DNA of 64,000 nt from Mycolicibacterium sp. TUM20985 (GCF_030295745.1 NZ_AP027291.1:5456001-5520000), one strand, 5' to 3'. Shown: positions 41,134-54,700, numbered from the stretch's first letter. Notes: a model not told the origin generated them from the sequence alone. Numbers and translations are program-made.

Positions 41134-44100
41134 TCATTCCGCCGCGACCGTCGGCGCCCGCTGCGTCGACTCCCGGTCGCCCACCCGGGACGGCCACCAA
41201 TTCGCCCGCCCGACCAGCGTCGCGATGGCCGGCACCGTGATGGTGCGCACCACGAAGGTGTCCAGCAGAATCCCGACCCCGATCACGAAACCGCTCTGGA
41301 CCACGATGCCGATGCTGGAGAACAGCAGCCCGGCCATCGACGCGGCGAAGATGAGTCCCGCCGCGGTGATGACGCCACCCGTGGACCGCAGCGTACGGAT
41401 GATCCCGTAGCGCACGCTGCGCTGAGATTCCTCCCGCATCCGCGATACGAAGAGCATGTTGTAGTCGGCACCGACCGCGACCAGCACCACGAACGCCAAC
41501 GGCGGCACGCTCCAGTGCAGCTGCTGCCCGAGGATCAGTTGGAACGCCAGAACGCCGACGCCGATGGCCGCGAAGTACGAGATCACCACCGAGCCGACGA
41601 GATAGAGCGGCGCGATGAGCGACCGCAGCACCACCATCAAGGTCAGCAGGACGACGATGAGCGTCGCGGCGATGATGAACCGGATGTCCTGCTCGTAGTA
41701 GTCACGGGTGTCCCGCAGCGCGACGGGGAAGCCACCCATCGAGATCGTGGCATCGGACAGCGCGGTGTTCGGTTGAGCGCCGCGGGCGACGTCGGAGATC
41801 TGGTTGACCTGATCCATCGCCTCGGAGCTGAACGGGTTCAGCTTCGTCTGGACGAGGTAGCGCACCGAGTGTCCGTCGGGTGAGATGTACGCCGCGGAGG
41901 CCTTCTTGAAGTCCGCCAGACCGAGCACCTCGGGTGGGATGTTGAAGCCCGCCATCGACGGGTTGGCGGCGTCGGACCGCATCGACAGCAGGAACGCCGA
42001 CGCCTGGTCGAGTCCGTCGGCCATCACCGCGACCTGATCGACGAGCTGGTCGACGCCGCCCGCGACGTCCTTGCTGCCGCCGGCCAAGCGGTTGGCACCC
42101 TGTTGCAGCTGGGTCAGGCTGCTCTGAGGACCGCCGGGCTTGTCCAGCCCCGCTGCCTTCGCCGCCTTGGAGAAGCTCGCCAACGCGCCGTTGAGCTTGT
42201 TCACCGTCGCCGACAGCGTCTCCTTGTCACCGGTGCTCGCCAACTGCTGTACGGCGGCGTTTACCTCGTCGAGGGCTCCCGAGTCCCGCTCCGCGGCGAG
42301 CCGCTCGAACTGGTTGCGCGTGTCCGTGCAGGAGGGATCGGCGTTGCACACCGGATTGCCCTGTAGCGCAACCAGAACCGGGCCGATCCAGCCGAACATG
42401 TCCCTGGCGGTCGCGAAGTTCACGCCCATGGAGTTGCCGAGCCGGTTGAGGGCCTTGACCAGCCTGGCGGCGGACTCGACGTCCCGCACCAGCTTGTCGC
42501 CACCGTCCTTGCTCTTCATGGCGGAGAACGCGTCGAGCAGACTCTGGATGCTCGGCGCCATCTGGTTGACCTGGGCGCGCACGGTCCCGAGGCTGTCGGC
42601 CAACGTGTTGGCTCCCGCAGCGAGCCGCTTGAGGTCACCGCCGCGCTGGCCGATCTCGGCCGAGCCCGTGGCCAGCCGATCACCCACGATGCCCGCCTGA
42701 TAGGTGGCCCTGAACTCGCGCGGAACCTCCCCAAGGGGCCGGGTGATACCGCTGACCAGTCCGACGTTCGGGAGCTGGGCGACGCGTGAGGCCATCTGCT
42801 CGAGATCCGCGAGCGCCTGCGGTGAGCGCAGGTCGTGCGGTGACTGGACGAGGATGTACTCGGGGATGGCCTGGCTGATCGGGAAGTGCCGTTCCAGGGC
42901 GGTGTAACCGATCGAACTCGGCGCGGACGACGCCACCACCTTGCGATCGTCGTAGTTGAAGTGCGCGACCGTCGCGAGGCTGGCCAGGATTGCCAACACG
43001 AGCAGGCTGACCACCAGGTGCGGCACCGGCTTGCGCACGATCCGGATCCCGGATCGCTGCCAGAACCGCGTGGTCAGTTCACGACGCGGCTTGACCCACC
43101 CGCGTGGTCCGGCGAGCACCAGAATCGCCGGCAGCAGCGTCACCCCGGCCAGGTAGGCGACACCGATCCCGATCGCCGAGGACACCCCGACGGTCTTGAA
43201 CACGCCCATCTTGGCGAAGCTCAGGCAGAGGAAGGTCAGACCGACCGTGGCCGCCGACGCGGTGATCACCTTGCCGATCGACGTCATCGCGGCCTTGACG
43301 GCCTGTTCGGGCTCGGCGCCGGACCGAATGTAGTCGTGATAGCGACTGATCAGGAAGACCGCGTAGTCCGTTCCGGCGCCCGCCATGATCGCGCTCAGGA
43401 AGACGATGGACTGATTGGATACGCCCGACCCCGTGAGTTCGGAGTAGCCCGCCACCAGCGCCTGCGCGATCACCAGTGAGCCCCCGATGGTGACCAGCGG
43501 CAGCAGCATCGTGACCGCGCTGCGGTAGACCAGCAGTAGCACCAGGAGGACCAGGACGGCGATCGCGATTTCGATGGGAAGGCGGTCCGTCTCACCGGCG
43601 ACCGTGAGGTCTGCGACGGTGGCGGCTGGGCCGGTGATCTGTACGGACAGTCCGTCGCCGGCTCCGGAACCACCGTTGGGGACGTTGTGCTCGACGATGT
43701 CGGCGACGCGGGTGAAGGACTCGAAGGCCCGCGGCGTGCCCAGCTCACCCTCGAGAGTGACCGGCAACACCCAGGTGGTCTTGTCCTCGCTCGTCATGAA
43801 ACCCCGCAGCTGCGGTGTGCTGACGAAGTCCTGCACCGTCACGACGTCTCTGACGTCATCGCGGATCGCGTCCACCAGCGATCGGTAGACCGTCTCGTCG
43901 GCGCGCGTCAAACCCGTTTCGTTGATGAGGGCGATGACGAGGAGGTTGCCCGAACCGGGCTCCTTGAACGCCTCGGTCATCTTCTGCGCGGTGACGCTCG
44001 ACGGTGCATCACCGGGAAGGATGACCAGCGGATGCTTCTGGGCCATCTCGCCAAGGGACGGGACCGACAGCGGAAGGGCGATCGCCATCGCGATCCACAG

Positions 44101-44151
44101 CCCGATCACCGCCAGTGGCCACCGCACCACCAGATCGGTCAGCCGACGCAT
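41134..44151 (-). CDS. mmpL10: MmpL10-type RND lipid transporter
   Basis: A 1005-residue inner-membrane transporter with two six-helix bundles and two large extracytoplasmic domains. The Asp-Tyr proton-relay pairs are visible in GTDYAVFLISRYHD (D262) and GADYNMLFVSRMREE (D896). The porter loop between has a Cys pair (NPVCNADPSCTDT). MmpL10 exports acylated trehalose (DAT-like) precursors; the genomic context, length and flanking papA3/fadD23 support the assignment. ATG at 44151 lies 13 bases after papA3 on the same strand. Confidence 0.93.
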   Translation of the reverse strand: MRRLTDLVVRWPLAVIGLWIAMAIALPLSVPSLGEMAQKHPLVILPGDAPSSVTAQKMTEAFKEPGSGNLLVIALINETGLTRADETVYRSLVDAIRDDVRDVVTVQDFVSTPQLRGFMTSEDKTTWVLPVTLEGELGTPRAFESFTRVADIVEHNVPNGGSGAGDGLSVQITGPAATVADLTVAGETDRLPIEIAIAVLVLLVLLLVYRSAVTMLLPLVTIGGSLVIAQALVAGYSELTGSGVSNQSIVFLSAIMAGAGTDYAVFLISRYHDYIRSGAEPEQAVKAAMTSIGKVITASAATVGLTFLCLSFAKMGVFKTVGVSSAIGIGVAYLAGVTLLPAILVLAGPRGWVKPRRELTTRFWQRSGIRIVRKPVPHLVVSLLVLAILASLATVAHFNYDDRKVVASSAPSSIGYTALERHFPISQAIPEYILVQSPHDLRSPQALADLEQMASRVAQLPNVGLVSGITRPLGEVPREFRATYQAGIVGDRLATGSAEIGQRGGDLKRLAAGANTLADSLGTVRAQVNQMAPSIQSLLDAFSAMKSKDGGDKLVRDVESAARLVKALNRLGNSMGVNFATARDMFGWIGPVLVALQGNPVCNADPSCTDTRNQFERLAAERDSGALDEVNAAVQQLASTGDKETLSATVNKLNGALASFSKAAKAAGLDKPGGPQSSLTQLQQGANRLAGGSKDVAGGVDQLVDQVAVMADGLDQASAFLLSMRSDAANPSMAGFNIPPEVLGLADFKKASAAYISPDGHSVRYLVQTKLNPFSSEAMDQVNQISDVARGAQPNTALSDATISMGGFPVALRDTRDYYEQDIRFIIAATLIVVLLTLMVVLRSLIAPLYLVGSVVISYFAAIGVGVLAFQLILGQQLHWSVPPLAFVVLVAVGADYNMLFVSRMREESQRSVRYGIIRTLRSTGGVITAAGLIFAASMAGLLFSSIGIVVQSGFVIGVGILLDTFVVRTITVPAIATLVGRANWWPSRVGDRESTQRAPTVAAE

Positions 44152-44164
44152 ATCGGCCTCATCG

Positions 44165-45586
44165 TCACGCGACGCGTCCCCAGTGACCGCTGTCGGCGAC
44201 CCGCCCGGTGACGGAGCTCATCGCCGTCATGTAGCGGGTGACCGACTTCTTGGCGACCGGGTTGTCGGGATGCATGATCGCCATGACCGTGCCCTCCCCG
44301 TACCGGAAGATGTAGATGGTCAACTGGTAGGAGAACCGCCCGTCGGGGTAGATGCCGATGTTGTTGGCGAGGCCCATGGCGCTCGCCGCGAGGACGGCGT
44401 TGAGCGGCGCCGCGCCCCCGTGCAGGAAGTTCGACACCGGAAAGTTCGGCCGTGGCCAGCTCAACCACGGCGCCAGCTCGAGTACGCGGTAGTACGGCAC
44501 GCGCACCATGTCCAGGCTCGAGTCGAAACACGCCTGCGCTGCCGCCGCGGCTTCGGTGAACGAGGTCGCCGCCACCGGGACGACGATCGGTATCAACCCG
44601 GTGAACCAACCCTGGGTCATGAAGTTGTCACCGGCGGTTCTGGAATCCCGTGGGGTGAGTCCGTAGTAGGTCAGGGCACCGGTGAGTTCGTGTTCGACCA
44701 ATCCCAGACAGGCGAACAACCCGCCGACGAAGCGCGCACCCGAGGCAGCGCAGGCCGCTTCGAAACGTTCCGTCTGCGCCGCGTCCATCAAGACGTGGCT
44801 GGTCATATCGCTGGCGGTCGCCTCGTTCGGGTTGCCGAGCGGCAGCGGGAACTCCGGAAAGCCATCACCGTTGTTCTCGGCGAAGTCGATCCACCTGCGG
44901 ACACCGGGTGAACCCGGCGTCAGCCCCGACGTGTACTCCCGCTCGCGGATGCAGAAGTCGTCGAAGCTACCGGCATCCGGGAGCGCCAGGGCCGCACCGC
45001 CTGCGCTCAGCGCCGAATACATCCCGTTGGCTTCCATCATGGTCGTGCCGATCAGCGTCGCATCCCCGTGGACGTGGTCCATGGCGGCGAAGAAGTTGAA
45101 GTGGTCGTCGTACTGAACGATTCCGAAGGTGAAGCAACCCCACTCCAGCGGATTCGGGATGTTCGTGGCGTGCGCTCGGATCTCGTCGGCCGTCATGTGC
45201 CCCTGATCGATCGGCACGAACTCGATATCGGCCGGATCGTCGATGGCACGGCGGGTGAACTCACCGGCATCGGTCTGTTCGAACCAGCTCCGGAAGGTGT
45301 CGTGCCGACGCAGGTAGGCGTTGACGGCGTGATCCATGGCGGCGACGTCGCAGTGCCCGGCGATGTCACAGCTGGCGATGATCTGCCGGGAGAAGTTCGA
45401 TCCCGCGGCCTCGCGTTCGCAGTAGTTGCGCAGGTGCTGGCTCTGCATGTAGCTGACCGGAACCGGGCTAACCGCTGCTCGACGGGCCTTGTCCGCCGAC
45501 GCCGCCGTCGGATGCCACGACGTCACCGCACCAGAATCCACCGCCCATTCGTGCAGAGCGCCAATCGTGATATCACCGATCCGCAA
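44165..45586 (-). CDS. papA3: PapA3 trehalose acyltransferase
   Basis: A 473-residue condensation-type (PapA) acyltransferase. The catalytic HxxxD motif is H171-V-H-G-D175. The short F-P-V-S-N-F-L-H-G-G segment replaces the usual D-F-G-W-G. PapA3 transfers fatty acyl groups to trehalose to make the diacyltrehalose core (known for Rv1182 and for TPP). The start is TTG 45586 with GGAGGA six bases upstream; this gives the length of 472 recalled for Rv1182. An upstream ATG adds 22 residues but has no ribosome site. First gene of the minus-strand series, divergent from pks. Confidence 0.9.
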   Translation of the reverse strand: MRIGDITIGALHEWAVDSGAVTSWHPTAASADKARRAAVSPVPVSYMQSQHLRNYCEREAAGSNFSRQIIASCDIAGHCDVAAMDHAVNAYLRRHDTFRSWFEQTDAGEFTRRAIDDPADIEFVPIDQGHMTADEIRAHATNIPNPLEWGCFTFGIVQYDDHFNFFAAMDHVHGDATLIGTTMMEANGMYSALSAGGAALALPDAGSFDDFCIREREYTSGLTPGSPGVRRWIDFAENNGDGFPEFPLPLGNPNEATASDMTSHVLMDAAQTERFEAACAASGARFVGGLFACLGLVEHELTGALTYYGLTPRDSRTAGDNFMTQGWFTGLIPIVVPVAATSFTEAAAAAQACFDSSLDMVRVPYYRVLELAPWLSWPRPNFPVSNFLHGGAAPLNAVLAASAMGLANNIGIYPDGRFSYQLTIYIFRYGEGTVMAIMHPDNPVAKKSVTRYMTAMSSVTGRVADSGHWGRVA

Positions 45587-45757
45587 ACTTCGTCCTCCCA
45601 GGTTGGCCGGTTGCCGGCCCCAGTCCGGCAGCACCGTGGCGGGGCCCAACATACCCTCGTCGAGGCCCCCGGGACTGACCGCGACGGTGCGCGCGCGACG
45701 TCACAAACATGTCATAGTGGCGCCCGACGCCTGATCTTGGCACGGGAGGACAGCTAC

Positions 45758-48700
45758 ATGGGAACCGCCGAAGGACCGATCGACTCGGCCCCTCGATTCG
45801 CCATCGTCGGCTATGCGGCGCGTTTTCCGGGCGCCTCGGACGCCGACGCGTACTGGGACCTGCTGCGCGAGGGTCGCGAGGCAATATCGGAGGTACCGGG
45901 GGACCGGTGGAACGCCGACGACTTCTTCGATCCGGAACCAGGCGTGCCAGGCAAGATCGTCACCCGTCGGGCCGGTTTCGTCGACGACGTGACCGGGTTC
46001 GACGCGCCGTTCTTCGGCATGTCGACCCGCGAGGTCCGGCTGATGGACCCCCAGCACCGCATCCTGCTGGAGACCGCGTGGCGTGCCGTCGAGCATTCGG
46101 GCACGGCGCCAACGGCTTTGGCGAACACCAACACCGGCGTCTTCGTGGGTTTGGCCACCCACGACTACCTCGGAATGGCCTCCGACGAACTGACCTACCC
46201 CGAGATCGAGGCCTATCTGGCCATCGGGACGTCGAGCGCCGCGGCAGCGGGCCGGATCAGCTACCGACTGGGGCTCCAAGGCCCCGCCGTGGCCGTCGAT
46301 ACGGCGTGCAGCTCGTCCCTGGTGGCGATCCATCAGGCCTGCCAGGCATTGCGCTTGGGCGAATGCGACCTCGCACTGGCCGGCGGGGCGAACGTCCTGC
46401 TCAGCCCGGCCACCATGATCACGTTCTCCAGCGCGCACATGCTCGCGCCCGACGGCCGGTGCAAGACGTTCGACGCGGCCGCCGACGGCTACGTTCGGGG
46501 TGAGGGATGTGGCGTCATCCTCATCAAACGCCTCGATGACGCGATCGCCGACGGCGACCGCATTCGAGCCGTGATCCGCGGCAGCGCGGTCAACCAGGAC
46601 GGCGCATCGGGTGGCTTGACCGTGCCGAACGGCGTCGCCCAGCAACGGGTCATCGCGGATGCGCTGACGCGCGCCGGCGTCCAGCCACGTGACGTCAGCT
46701 ACCTCGAAGCCCACGGCACGGGGACAGCGCTCGGCGACCCGATCGAAGCCCAGGCCGCCGGCGCGGTCCTCGGCGCCGGACGCGAACCCGGCCAGCCGCT
46801 GTTGATCGGTTCGGCGAAGACGAACATCGGGCATCTGGAGGCCGCCGCGGGGATCGCGGGCGTCATCAAGGTCATCTTGTCGCTCGAGCACGAGACCCTG
46901 CCGAAGCATCTCAACTTCGAGAATCCCTCACCGCACATCCCGTGGGACCGCCTTCCGGTGGAGGTGGTGAGGGAGACCATCCCGTGGACGCGCGGCGAAC
47001 GACCACGCATCGCCGGCGTCAGCTCGTTCGGGTTCGCCGGCACCAACGCGCACGTCGTCCTCGAAGAGGCGCCGGTGGCGTGCCAGCCCACCGAGGAGCC
47101 TGCTCCGGCCGAGCGGTTCAGCATCCTTCCGCTCTCCGCGCGGACGCCTGCCGCATTGACGCAGCTTGCCGCCCAGTACCGCGACTGGCTCAGCGCGCAC
47201 CCCGAGGCCGCCCTGGCGGACGTGTGCTTCACCGCAGGCACCGGACGCGCGCACCAGGAGCACCGGGCCGCCCTGGTGGTCGATTCGCGAGAATCCGCCA
47301 TCGAGCTACTCGGCGCGCTCGCCGACGACCGCCCGGCATCGGGGCTGGTCCGCGGAGAATCTCGGGAGACCCCGAAGACGGCGTGGCTCTTCACCGGTCA
47401 AGGCAGCCAGTACGCGGGCATGGCCAAGGAGTTGTACGACACCGAGCCGGTATTCGCCGAGACGCTGGACCGGTGCGCGGCGACGGTCGCCGACGTTCTC
47501 GCCGAACCGCTGCTGTCGGTGATCTTCGACCTCGATGACCCGGACCGGGGAGAGGCGCTGCGGCAGACCGCCTACGCCCAGCCCGCCCTGTTCGCGGTGG
47601 AGCTCGGGTTGGCCCGTCTCTGGCAGTCCTGGGGTCTCGAGCCGGACGTGGTCCTCGGCCACAGCGTCGGCCAGTACTCGGCGGCCTGCGTCGCCGGGGT
47701 GCTGAGCCTGGAGGACGGCGTGCGGCTGATGGCCGAGCGCGGTCGCCTGTTTGGCAGTCTGCCCGCGGGCGGCCGGATGGTGGCCGTGTTCACCGGCGCC
47801 CAGCGCGTGGAGAGCCTCACCGACGAGTACCCCACCCTGTCGGTCGCCGCGTACAACGGCGCCAACACCGTCCTGTCGGGACCCGTCGGGGATCTGCAGC
47901 AGGCGGTGGCCGCCTTGACTGCCGACGGTGTGCGCTGCGATTGGCTGGACACCAGCCATGCGTTCCACTCGGCGTTGCTGGACCCGATCCTCGATGAGTT
48001 CGAGTCATATGCCCAGAAATTCGATTACGCTGCGCCACAACGTGTTCTGATCGACAACCGCACCGGCCAGCAGCTCGGCTGGAGCGCGCGACTCGATGGC
48101 GCATATTGGCGTCGGCACGCGCGCCAACCGGTCCAGTTCGCGAAGAGCTTGCAGACCCTCGCCGCGCTGAACTGCAAGGTCCTCATCGAGATCGGCCCGC
48201 AACCGGTGCTCACCGCCACTGCGCTTCGGGCTTGGCCCGAGCCGACCACCGCACCTCGGGCGATCGCCTCGCTGCGCCAACGGGTCGCCGACCACCGACA
48301 GATCACCGAGGCCATCGCCGACGCCTACGTTCTCGGCCATCTGCCCAACTTCGGCGCATTGCAGCACGCCCCCGCGCGAAAGCTCGACCTCCCGACCTAC
48401 CCGTTCGAACACCGGCACTACTCGTTCCGGGACGACCGCGAGCGCGTCGAGCGCCCCCAGTCCCTCGGCGGATCGAGCACCCGGTCGATCCGACTCCTCG
48501 AGGACGGCCGGATCGAAGAACTCGCGAATCTGCTGGGCGGTGCCGGTGACGACCCGCGCGTCCTGCAGGTGCTGACCGAGCTTGCGGCACAACACAACCA
48601 ACAACGCGCGACCAAGGCGACGGCCGACGACCGCTACGAGATCCGCTGGGATGAGTCCCCCGCCCCGCTCTCCAGCGCGGGCGCTGGGGCGGGATCAACC

Positions 48701-51700
48701 GTCCTCCTCGTCGGCGAACGCTCCCCGGCACTGCAGCCACTGGTCGACCTGCTCACCGCGCGTAGGCAACGGCATCGGTTCGTCGGGTTGCCGACGTCCG
48801 ACGCCGACGAGGACTCGCTCGCGGACACGCTGCGCGCTGCGGCAGACGACGATCCGACGATGCGCATCCTGCTCGTCGCCGCGGTGGATGCGGACCCGGA
48901 AACGGACCCCGCGCAATCACTGTCGCGGATGCAACACCACGTCCTGAGCGGGACCCGGCGACTGTTCCGCGCGGCGATGGCCGCCGCCCTGCGCACGCCC
49001 ATCTGGCTGGTGACCCGTGGCGCACAGCACGTCACCGACACGGATACCGTCGTCCCCGAACAGAGTTCACTCTGGGGGTTCGGCCGCGCCGCGGCGCTGG
49101 AACTTCCGCAGGCATGGGGCGGGCTGGCAGATCTGGCGGACGGCGGCACCGACGAATGGTCTCGGCTCCTCGACCGGATCGTCATGCCGCAGGGCACCGC
49201 GCCGCGGGAAGATCAGATCGCCCTGCGCAAGCACACGGTCTACGTACCCCGACTGGTTCGGCGGGCCGGCCAGCCGACCGGTACGCCGCTGCACCTGCGA
49301 AGCGACGCAACGTATCTGGTGAGCGGTGGACTCGGCGCCATCGGCATGGAGATCGCCGACCATCTGGCCGCGCACGGCGCCGGACATCTGGTCCTGACCA
49401 GCCGACGCGCACCGGATGACGCCGTCCAACGGCGCATCGACGCGATGGCCGCGCGGCACGGTTGCGAGATCCGCGTGGTCCCCGCCGACGTGGCCGATGC
49501 CGATGACGTCGCCCGCCTGGCAGCAGACATGCAGGCCGAGCTGCCGCCGCTGGCCGGCATCGTGCACGCCGCGGGCGAGATCGGCATCACCCCGCTGAAC
49601 ACTCCGGACTTCACCGCCCAGCAAGCCGAGATGGACCGGCTGTTCACTGGAAAGGTCTGGGGTGCAATGCATCTGGGTGATCTCGCGGCAAATCTGAAAC
49701 TTGACTTCTTCATCAGCACGTCCTCGATCGCCTCGGTGTGGGGCGGATTCGGGCAGACCGCCTACGCGGCGGCCAATGCGTTCCTCGACGGGCTGGCCGC
49801 ACGCCTGCGCGAGCAGGGCGTCACCGCGACCAGCGTCAACTTCGGCCCCTGGTCGGCGGGTATGGCCGACGCGGAATCGCTTGCGCGACTCGAACAGCGC
49901 GGCGTCCGGGCCCTGTCGCCCACCGATGCGCTGGCAGGTCTCGCCGACGTGGTGTCGGCCTCCGCGGCAGGCGGGCCGGCGCACGCCGTGGTGGCCCGGA
50001 TCGACTGGGCCCGCTTCCTGCCCCTGTACCAGCAGGCTGGCCGGCGAGCCTTCATGGCCGAGGTGGAGCGCGACGTTCCCGCCGAGCCGGCGGCCGTGGC
50101 GCCGTCAACGACCGGCTCCGGGAGGACGCAGCTGGTCGAACGGCTGGTGAACGCCCCCGTGCAGCAGCGCAAGCGACTTCTGACCGACTATCTCCGGGAT
50201 GCGGTCGCAGAGATCACCCTGGTCGACGCCTCGGAGATCCGCGAGGACGCAGGCTTCTTCGACCTCGGCATGGATTCGCTGATGGCCGTGGAGATGCGGC
50301 GCCGCATCGAGGCGGGTGTCGGCAAGGAGGTTCCCATCACCGTGGTGATGGACCACCCCCGACTGTCCGACGTGGCCGACTACCTGCTCGGCGATGTGCT
50401 CGGACTTAGCGAGACCAGCGACGAGGCCGACCCCGGATCGATGTCCCCCGTGCCGACTCGCGCTGACGAACCGATCGCGATCGTCGCGGTGTCATGCCGC
50501 TTTCCCGGCGCACCCGACCCGGAGGCGTTCTGGGAGGTGCTGTTCGGTGGTGTCGACGCGATCCGCGAAGTGCCCGAGGACCGCTTCGACATCGACGAGT
50601 TCTACGACCCCGATCCCGACAGCCCGGGCAAGACCTACACGCGCTTCGGTGGATTCCTCGACGGGATAGACGGATTCGATCCGGAGTTCTTCGGCATCTC
50701 ACCCCGCGAGGCGGTGTGGATCGAACCGCAGCAGCGCCTGACGCTCGAAACCGTCTGGGAGGGCCTCGAAAGGGCCGGGTACGCGCCGGCCTCGTTACGC
50801 GGCAGCCGCACCGGCATCTTCATGGGGGTGGCGGCCAACGAGTACGCGCATCTGCTGTCGGCCGGCTCGATCGACGAGATCGAACCACACTTCATCACGG
50901 GCAATGCGCTCAATGCCATCTCGGGCCGGGTCGCCTTCGCACTCGGTCTCGAGGGGCCGGCTGTCGCCGTCGACACCGCATGCAGCTCGGCGCTGGTCGC
51001 GGTACATCAGGCCGCCCAGGCGTTGCGCTTCGGCGATTGCGACATGGCGTTGGCTGGCGGGGTGAACGTCCTGCTCAGCCCGGTGACCATGGTTGCCGCA
51101 TCGCGGGCGCGGATGCTCTCCCCCGTCGGGCGATGCAAGACCTTCGACGCCTCCGCCGACGGTTACGTGCGCAGTGAGGGCTGCGGCGTGCTGGTGCTGA
51201 AGAGGCTGAGCGACGCCGAGCGCGACGGTGATCGGATCTGTGCCGTCATCGCGAGCAGCGCGGTGAACCAGGATGGCGCCTCCAGCGGTCTGACGGTGCC
51301 CAACGGCGGTGCACAACAACGGCTCATCGGGACGGCGCTGGCCCGCGCCGGCCTGACCGGTGGTGACGTCGACTACCTCGAGGCGCACGGTACGGGAACT
51401 CCGCTCGGGGATCCGATCGAGGTTCGGGCGGCCGCGGCGGCCTACGGCGGCTCGCGCGACGCGGACCGACCGCTGCTGATGGGATCGGTGAAGTCCAACA
51501 TCGGTCACACCGAGGCCGCCTCAGGGGCAGCGGGTCTGATCAAGGTCGTGTTATCGCTACAGCACGAGATGCTGCCGCAGAGCCTGCACTTCGAGAACCC
51601 GTCACCACACATTCCGTGGGACTCGCTGCCGGTGCGGGTGGTGGACGAGGCGCTTCCGTGGCATGCCAACGGCAGGCCACGGCGCGCCGGCGTCAGCTCC

Positions 51701-54700
51701 TTCGGCTTCACCGGGACCAACGCGCACGTGCTGATCGAGGAGGCCCCGACCCGGACGGTGGTGGCTACCGAGCCTGCGCCGGAGGCGCCGATCAACGTGC
51801 TGGCCCTGTCCGCGCGCTCACCAGAAGCACTGGCGGCGTTGGCACGTCGCTACGACACCTGGTTGAGCGTCCACCAGGACGTCGACCTCGCCGATGTGTG
51901 CAGTACCGCTGGGGCGGGCCGCTCGCATTTCGAGCATCGCGCCGCGCTGGTGGTGGATTCGGTTGCGACGGCCTGCGACGGCTTGGCCGAGCTGGCGGAG
52001 AATCGATTGCGCCCAGGTGTCGTCCGTGGCGAGCACGTGAACCATCCGACGACGGCGTGGTTGTTCACGGGTCAGGGCAGCCAGTACGCGGGCATGGCCC
52101 GTGAATTGTTCGACTCAGAACCGGTCTTCGCCGAGACGGTGACGCGCTGCGCGGAAGCGGTCGCGGACATCGTGTCGCGTCCCTTGCTCGAGGTGATGTT
52201 CTCCACCGATCAGGAGAACGGCGCCAAGGCCGGTGAGGCGTTGCGACACACGTCGTTCGCCCAGCCGGCCCTGTTCGCCGTCGAGATGGGTCTGGCCCGG
52301 CTGTGGCAGTCCTGGGGCATGGAACCCGATGTGGTGCTGGGGCACAGCGTCGGTCAGTATGCCGCGGCATGTGTGGCTGGAGTATTCAGCCTCACCGACG
52401 GCGCCCGCTTGATCGCCCAGCGCGGCAGGTTGTTCGGCAGCCTCCCCCCAGGCGGGCGAATGGTGGCGGTGTTCACCGACGCCGCGCAGGTCGAGCAGAT
52501 CGCCGGTGAGTACCCACGGGTGTCGGTCGCCGCGTACAACGGGCCCAACACCGTGCTGTCGGGTCCGGGCGAGGACCTAGAAGGCGTCGTCGCCAGATTC
52601 TCCGACGAGGGAATCCGCTGTACGTGGCTGCAGACGAGTCACGCCTTCCACTCCGAACTGCTGGAGCCGGTGCTCGACGAATTCGAGTCCTACGCAGCGC
52701 AGCTGCGATTCGCGGCACCCACGTTGCCGTTGGTGTGCAACCGCACCGGGGCCGTGCTGTCGCCCCAGACCCCGCTCGACGCCCCGTATTGGCGTCGCCA
52801 TTCGCGCCAGCCGGTGCAGTTCGCCGAGAGCGTGCGCACCGTGGCGGCGCTGGGCTGCTCGGTGTTGGTGGAGATCGGTCCGCAGCCGGTGTTGACCGCG
52901 GCCGCGGTACAGGTCTGGCCAGAGCACCTGGCGGCGCCGCGAGCGGTCCTGTCGCTGCGCAAGGGCGTCGGCGACCGCCGTCAGATCGCCGATGCCGTGG
53001 CTGCCGCCTACGTCGGCGGCCACCAACTCGACTTCGCCGCACTGAATCGTCGGCCCGATGGCAGACGACTCGAGTTGCCCACCTATCCGTTCCAGCGCCG
53101 CCGCTTCTGGCCCAAGTCGTCCGGACTCGCCGGATCCCACGCCAACGGTGCCTCGGTGTCCGGAATCCTTGGCAGTGCCAAGGATCTCGCGTCCGGTGAC
53201 TCCGTCTACACGAGTCGGCTCTCGGTGAAGTCGCAGCCATGGCTCTCCGACCACGTCATCTATGGCACCGTCGTCGTCCCCGGCGCGACGTATGCGGCGA
53301 TGGCGCTGGCTGCGGTCGGTACCCCGGCACGGGCGAAGGACGTCTTCTTCTACGAGCCGATCATTCTGCCCGAGAAGGCTTCTCGCGAGGTGCAGCTGAC
53401 CCTGCATCCATTACAGGGCGGCGAGTCTCGGTTCCAAGTGCACAGTCGCGCCTACGGTGAACGCGATGCCGAGTGGTCGTTGAACGCCGAGGGCGTCGTG
53501 GCCACCGGTATCTCCGACGAGCAGGCCGACGAGTCACCCGAGCCCGTCGACGAGGCGATCGAGCGCCTTGACCGCATGCGTCCGCAGGACCTGTTCGAGA
53601 CCTTCGCCGACCTCGAGCTGGCATGGGGGCCGAACTGGTCGGGTTCGCTGAAGTCGCTGTGGCTCGGCGAAGGCGAAGCGATCGGCGACATCCTGGTCGG
53701 CGACGAACTCGCCGAACACCTCGGCACCGAGCCGATGCACCCGGTGCTGATGGACCTGTGCACCGGTGTCGCCTTCCCCGCCTTCCCGGCCCTGCTCGCA
53801 GCAGAGCAGGGGATCAACGATCTTTTCCTGCCCCTGCGGTACGGCGAGGTGACGCTGCGGGAGAAGATGCCGCGACGGTTCTACTGCCGCGCCCGGTGGC
53901 ACCGCGGCGGTCTCGACAGTGAGACCCAGGTGTTCGACCTCGACTTCCTCGACCGAGATGGCCGTCAGCTTGGCGGGATTCGCGACTTCACCGTCAAGCG
54001 CGCACCCCGCGAGGCATTGCTACGCGGCCTCGGCGGCGATGCCACCCGACTGCTCTACACCCTCGGCTGGCACGAGGTGCCTGCGTCGAGCGGTGACGGC
54101 GGCAGCGTCGGGACAGGGAACGGCACCTGGCTGATCGCCGGGTTCGACGAACTGGCCGCCAAGGTGCCCGGGTGCATTGCGTTGGATCGCGACGTCGACC
54201 CGACGCTCCTGGGCCAGGTGTTGACGCAGGCACACGAACGCGGATGCGGGTTCTCCGGAGTCGTCTGGCGGAGCGCGCCAGCGGGGGCGAGCACCGATGT
54301 CTCGGCGCGCCTCGAGACCGAGATCGCCAACCTGCTCAGCGCCGTACACACCGTGCAGGGCGGTCAGGTGAAGCTGCCCGGCGGGCTGTGGATCGTCACC
54401 GAGCAGGCGGTCGCCACCGAATCCGGCGAGCCGGTCGACCCGGTGCAGGCGGCGCTGTGGGGATTCGGCCGCACCGCGATCAACGAGGAGCCGACGCTAC
54501 GCTGCAGACTGCTCGACTGCGATGGCTCCGACGAGGCCGCCGACGCGGTGGCCAGCCTGTTGGCCAACCCGGTCGACGAGCCGGAACTCGCTCTGCGGCA
54601 AGGAAAGCTGTTGGCCTCGCGGATGTTGCCATGGGCCCGCAGCGGTCATCTCACCGTCCCGCGGGCGGGCGATTACGTGCTCGCGCCCACCGAGCGCGGA

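Noticed and set aside
45068..45757. Upstream extension of the pks frame by about 230 codons
   Set aside because: It runs antisense over the papA3 N-terminus; the ATG at 45758 has a strong ribosome site and directly precedes the KS domain.
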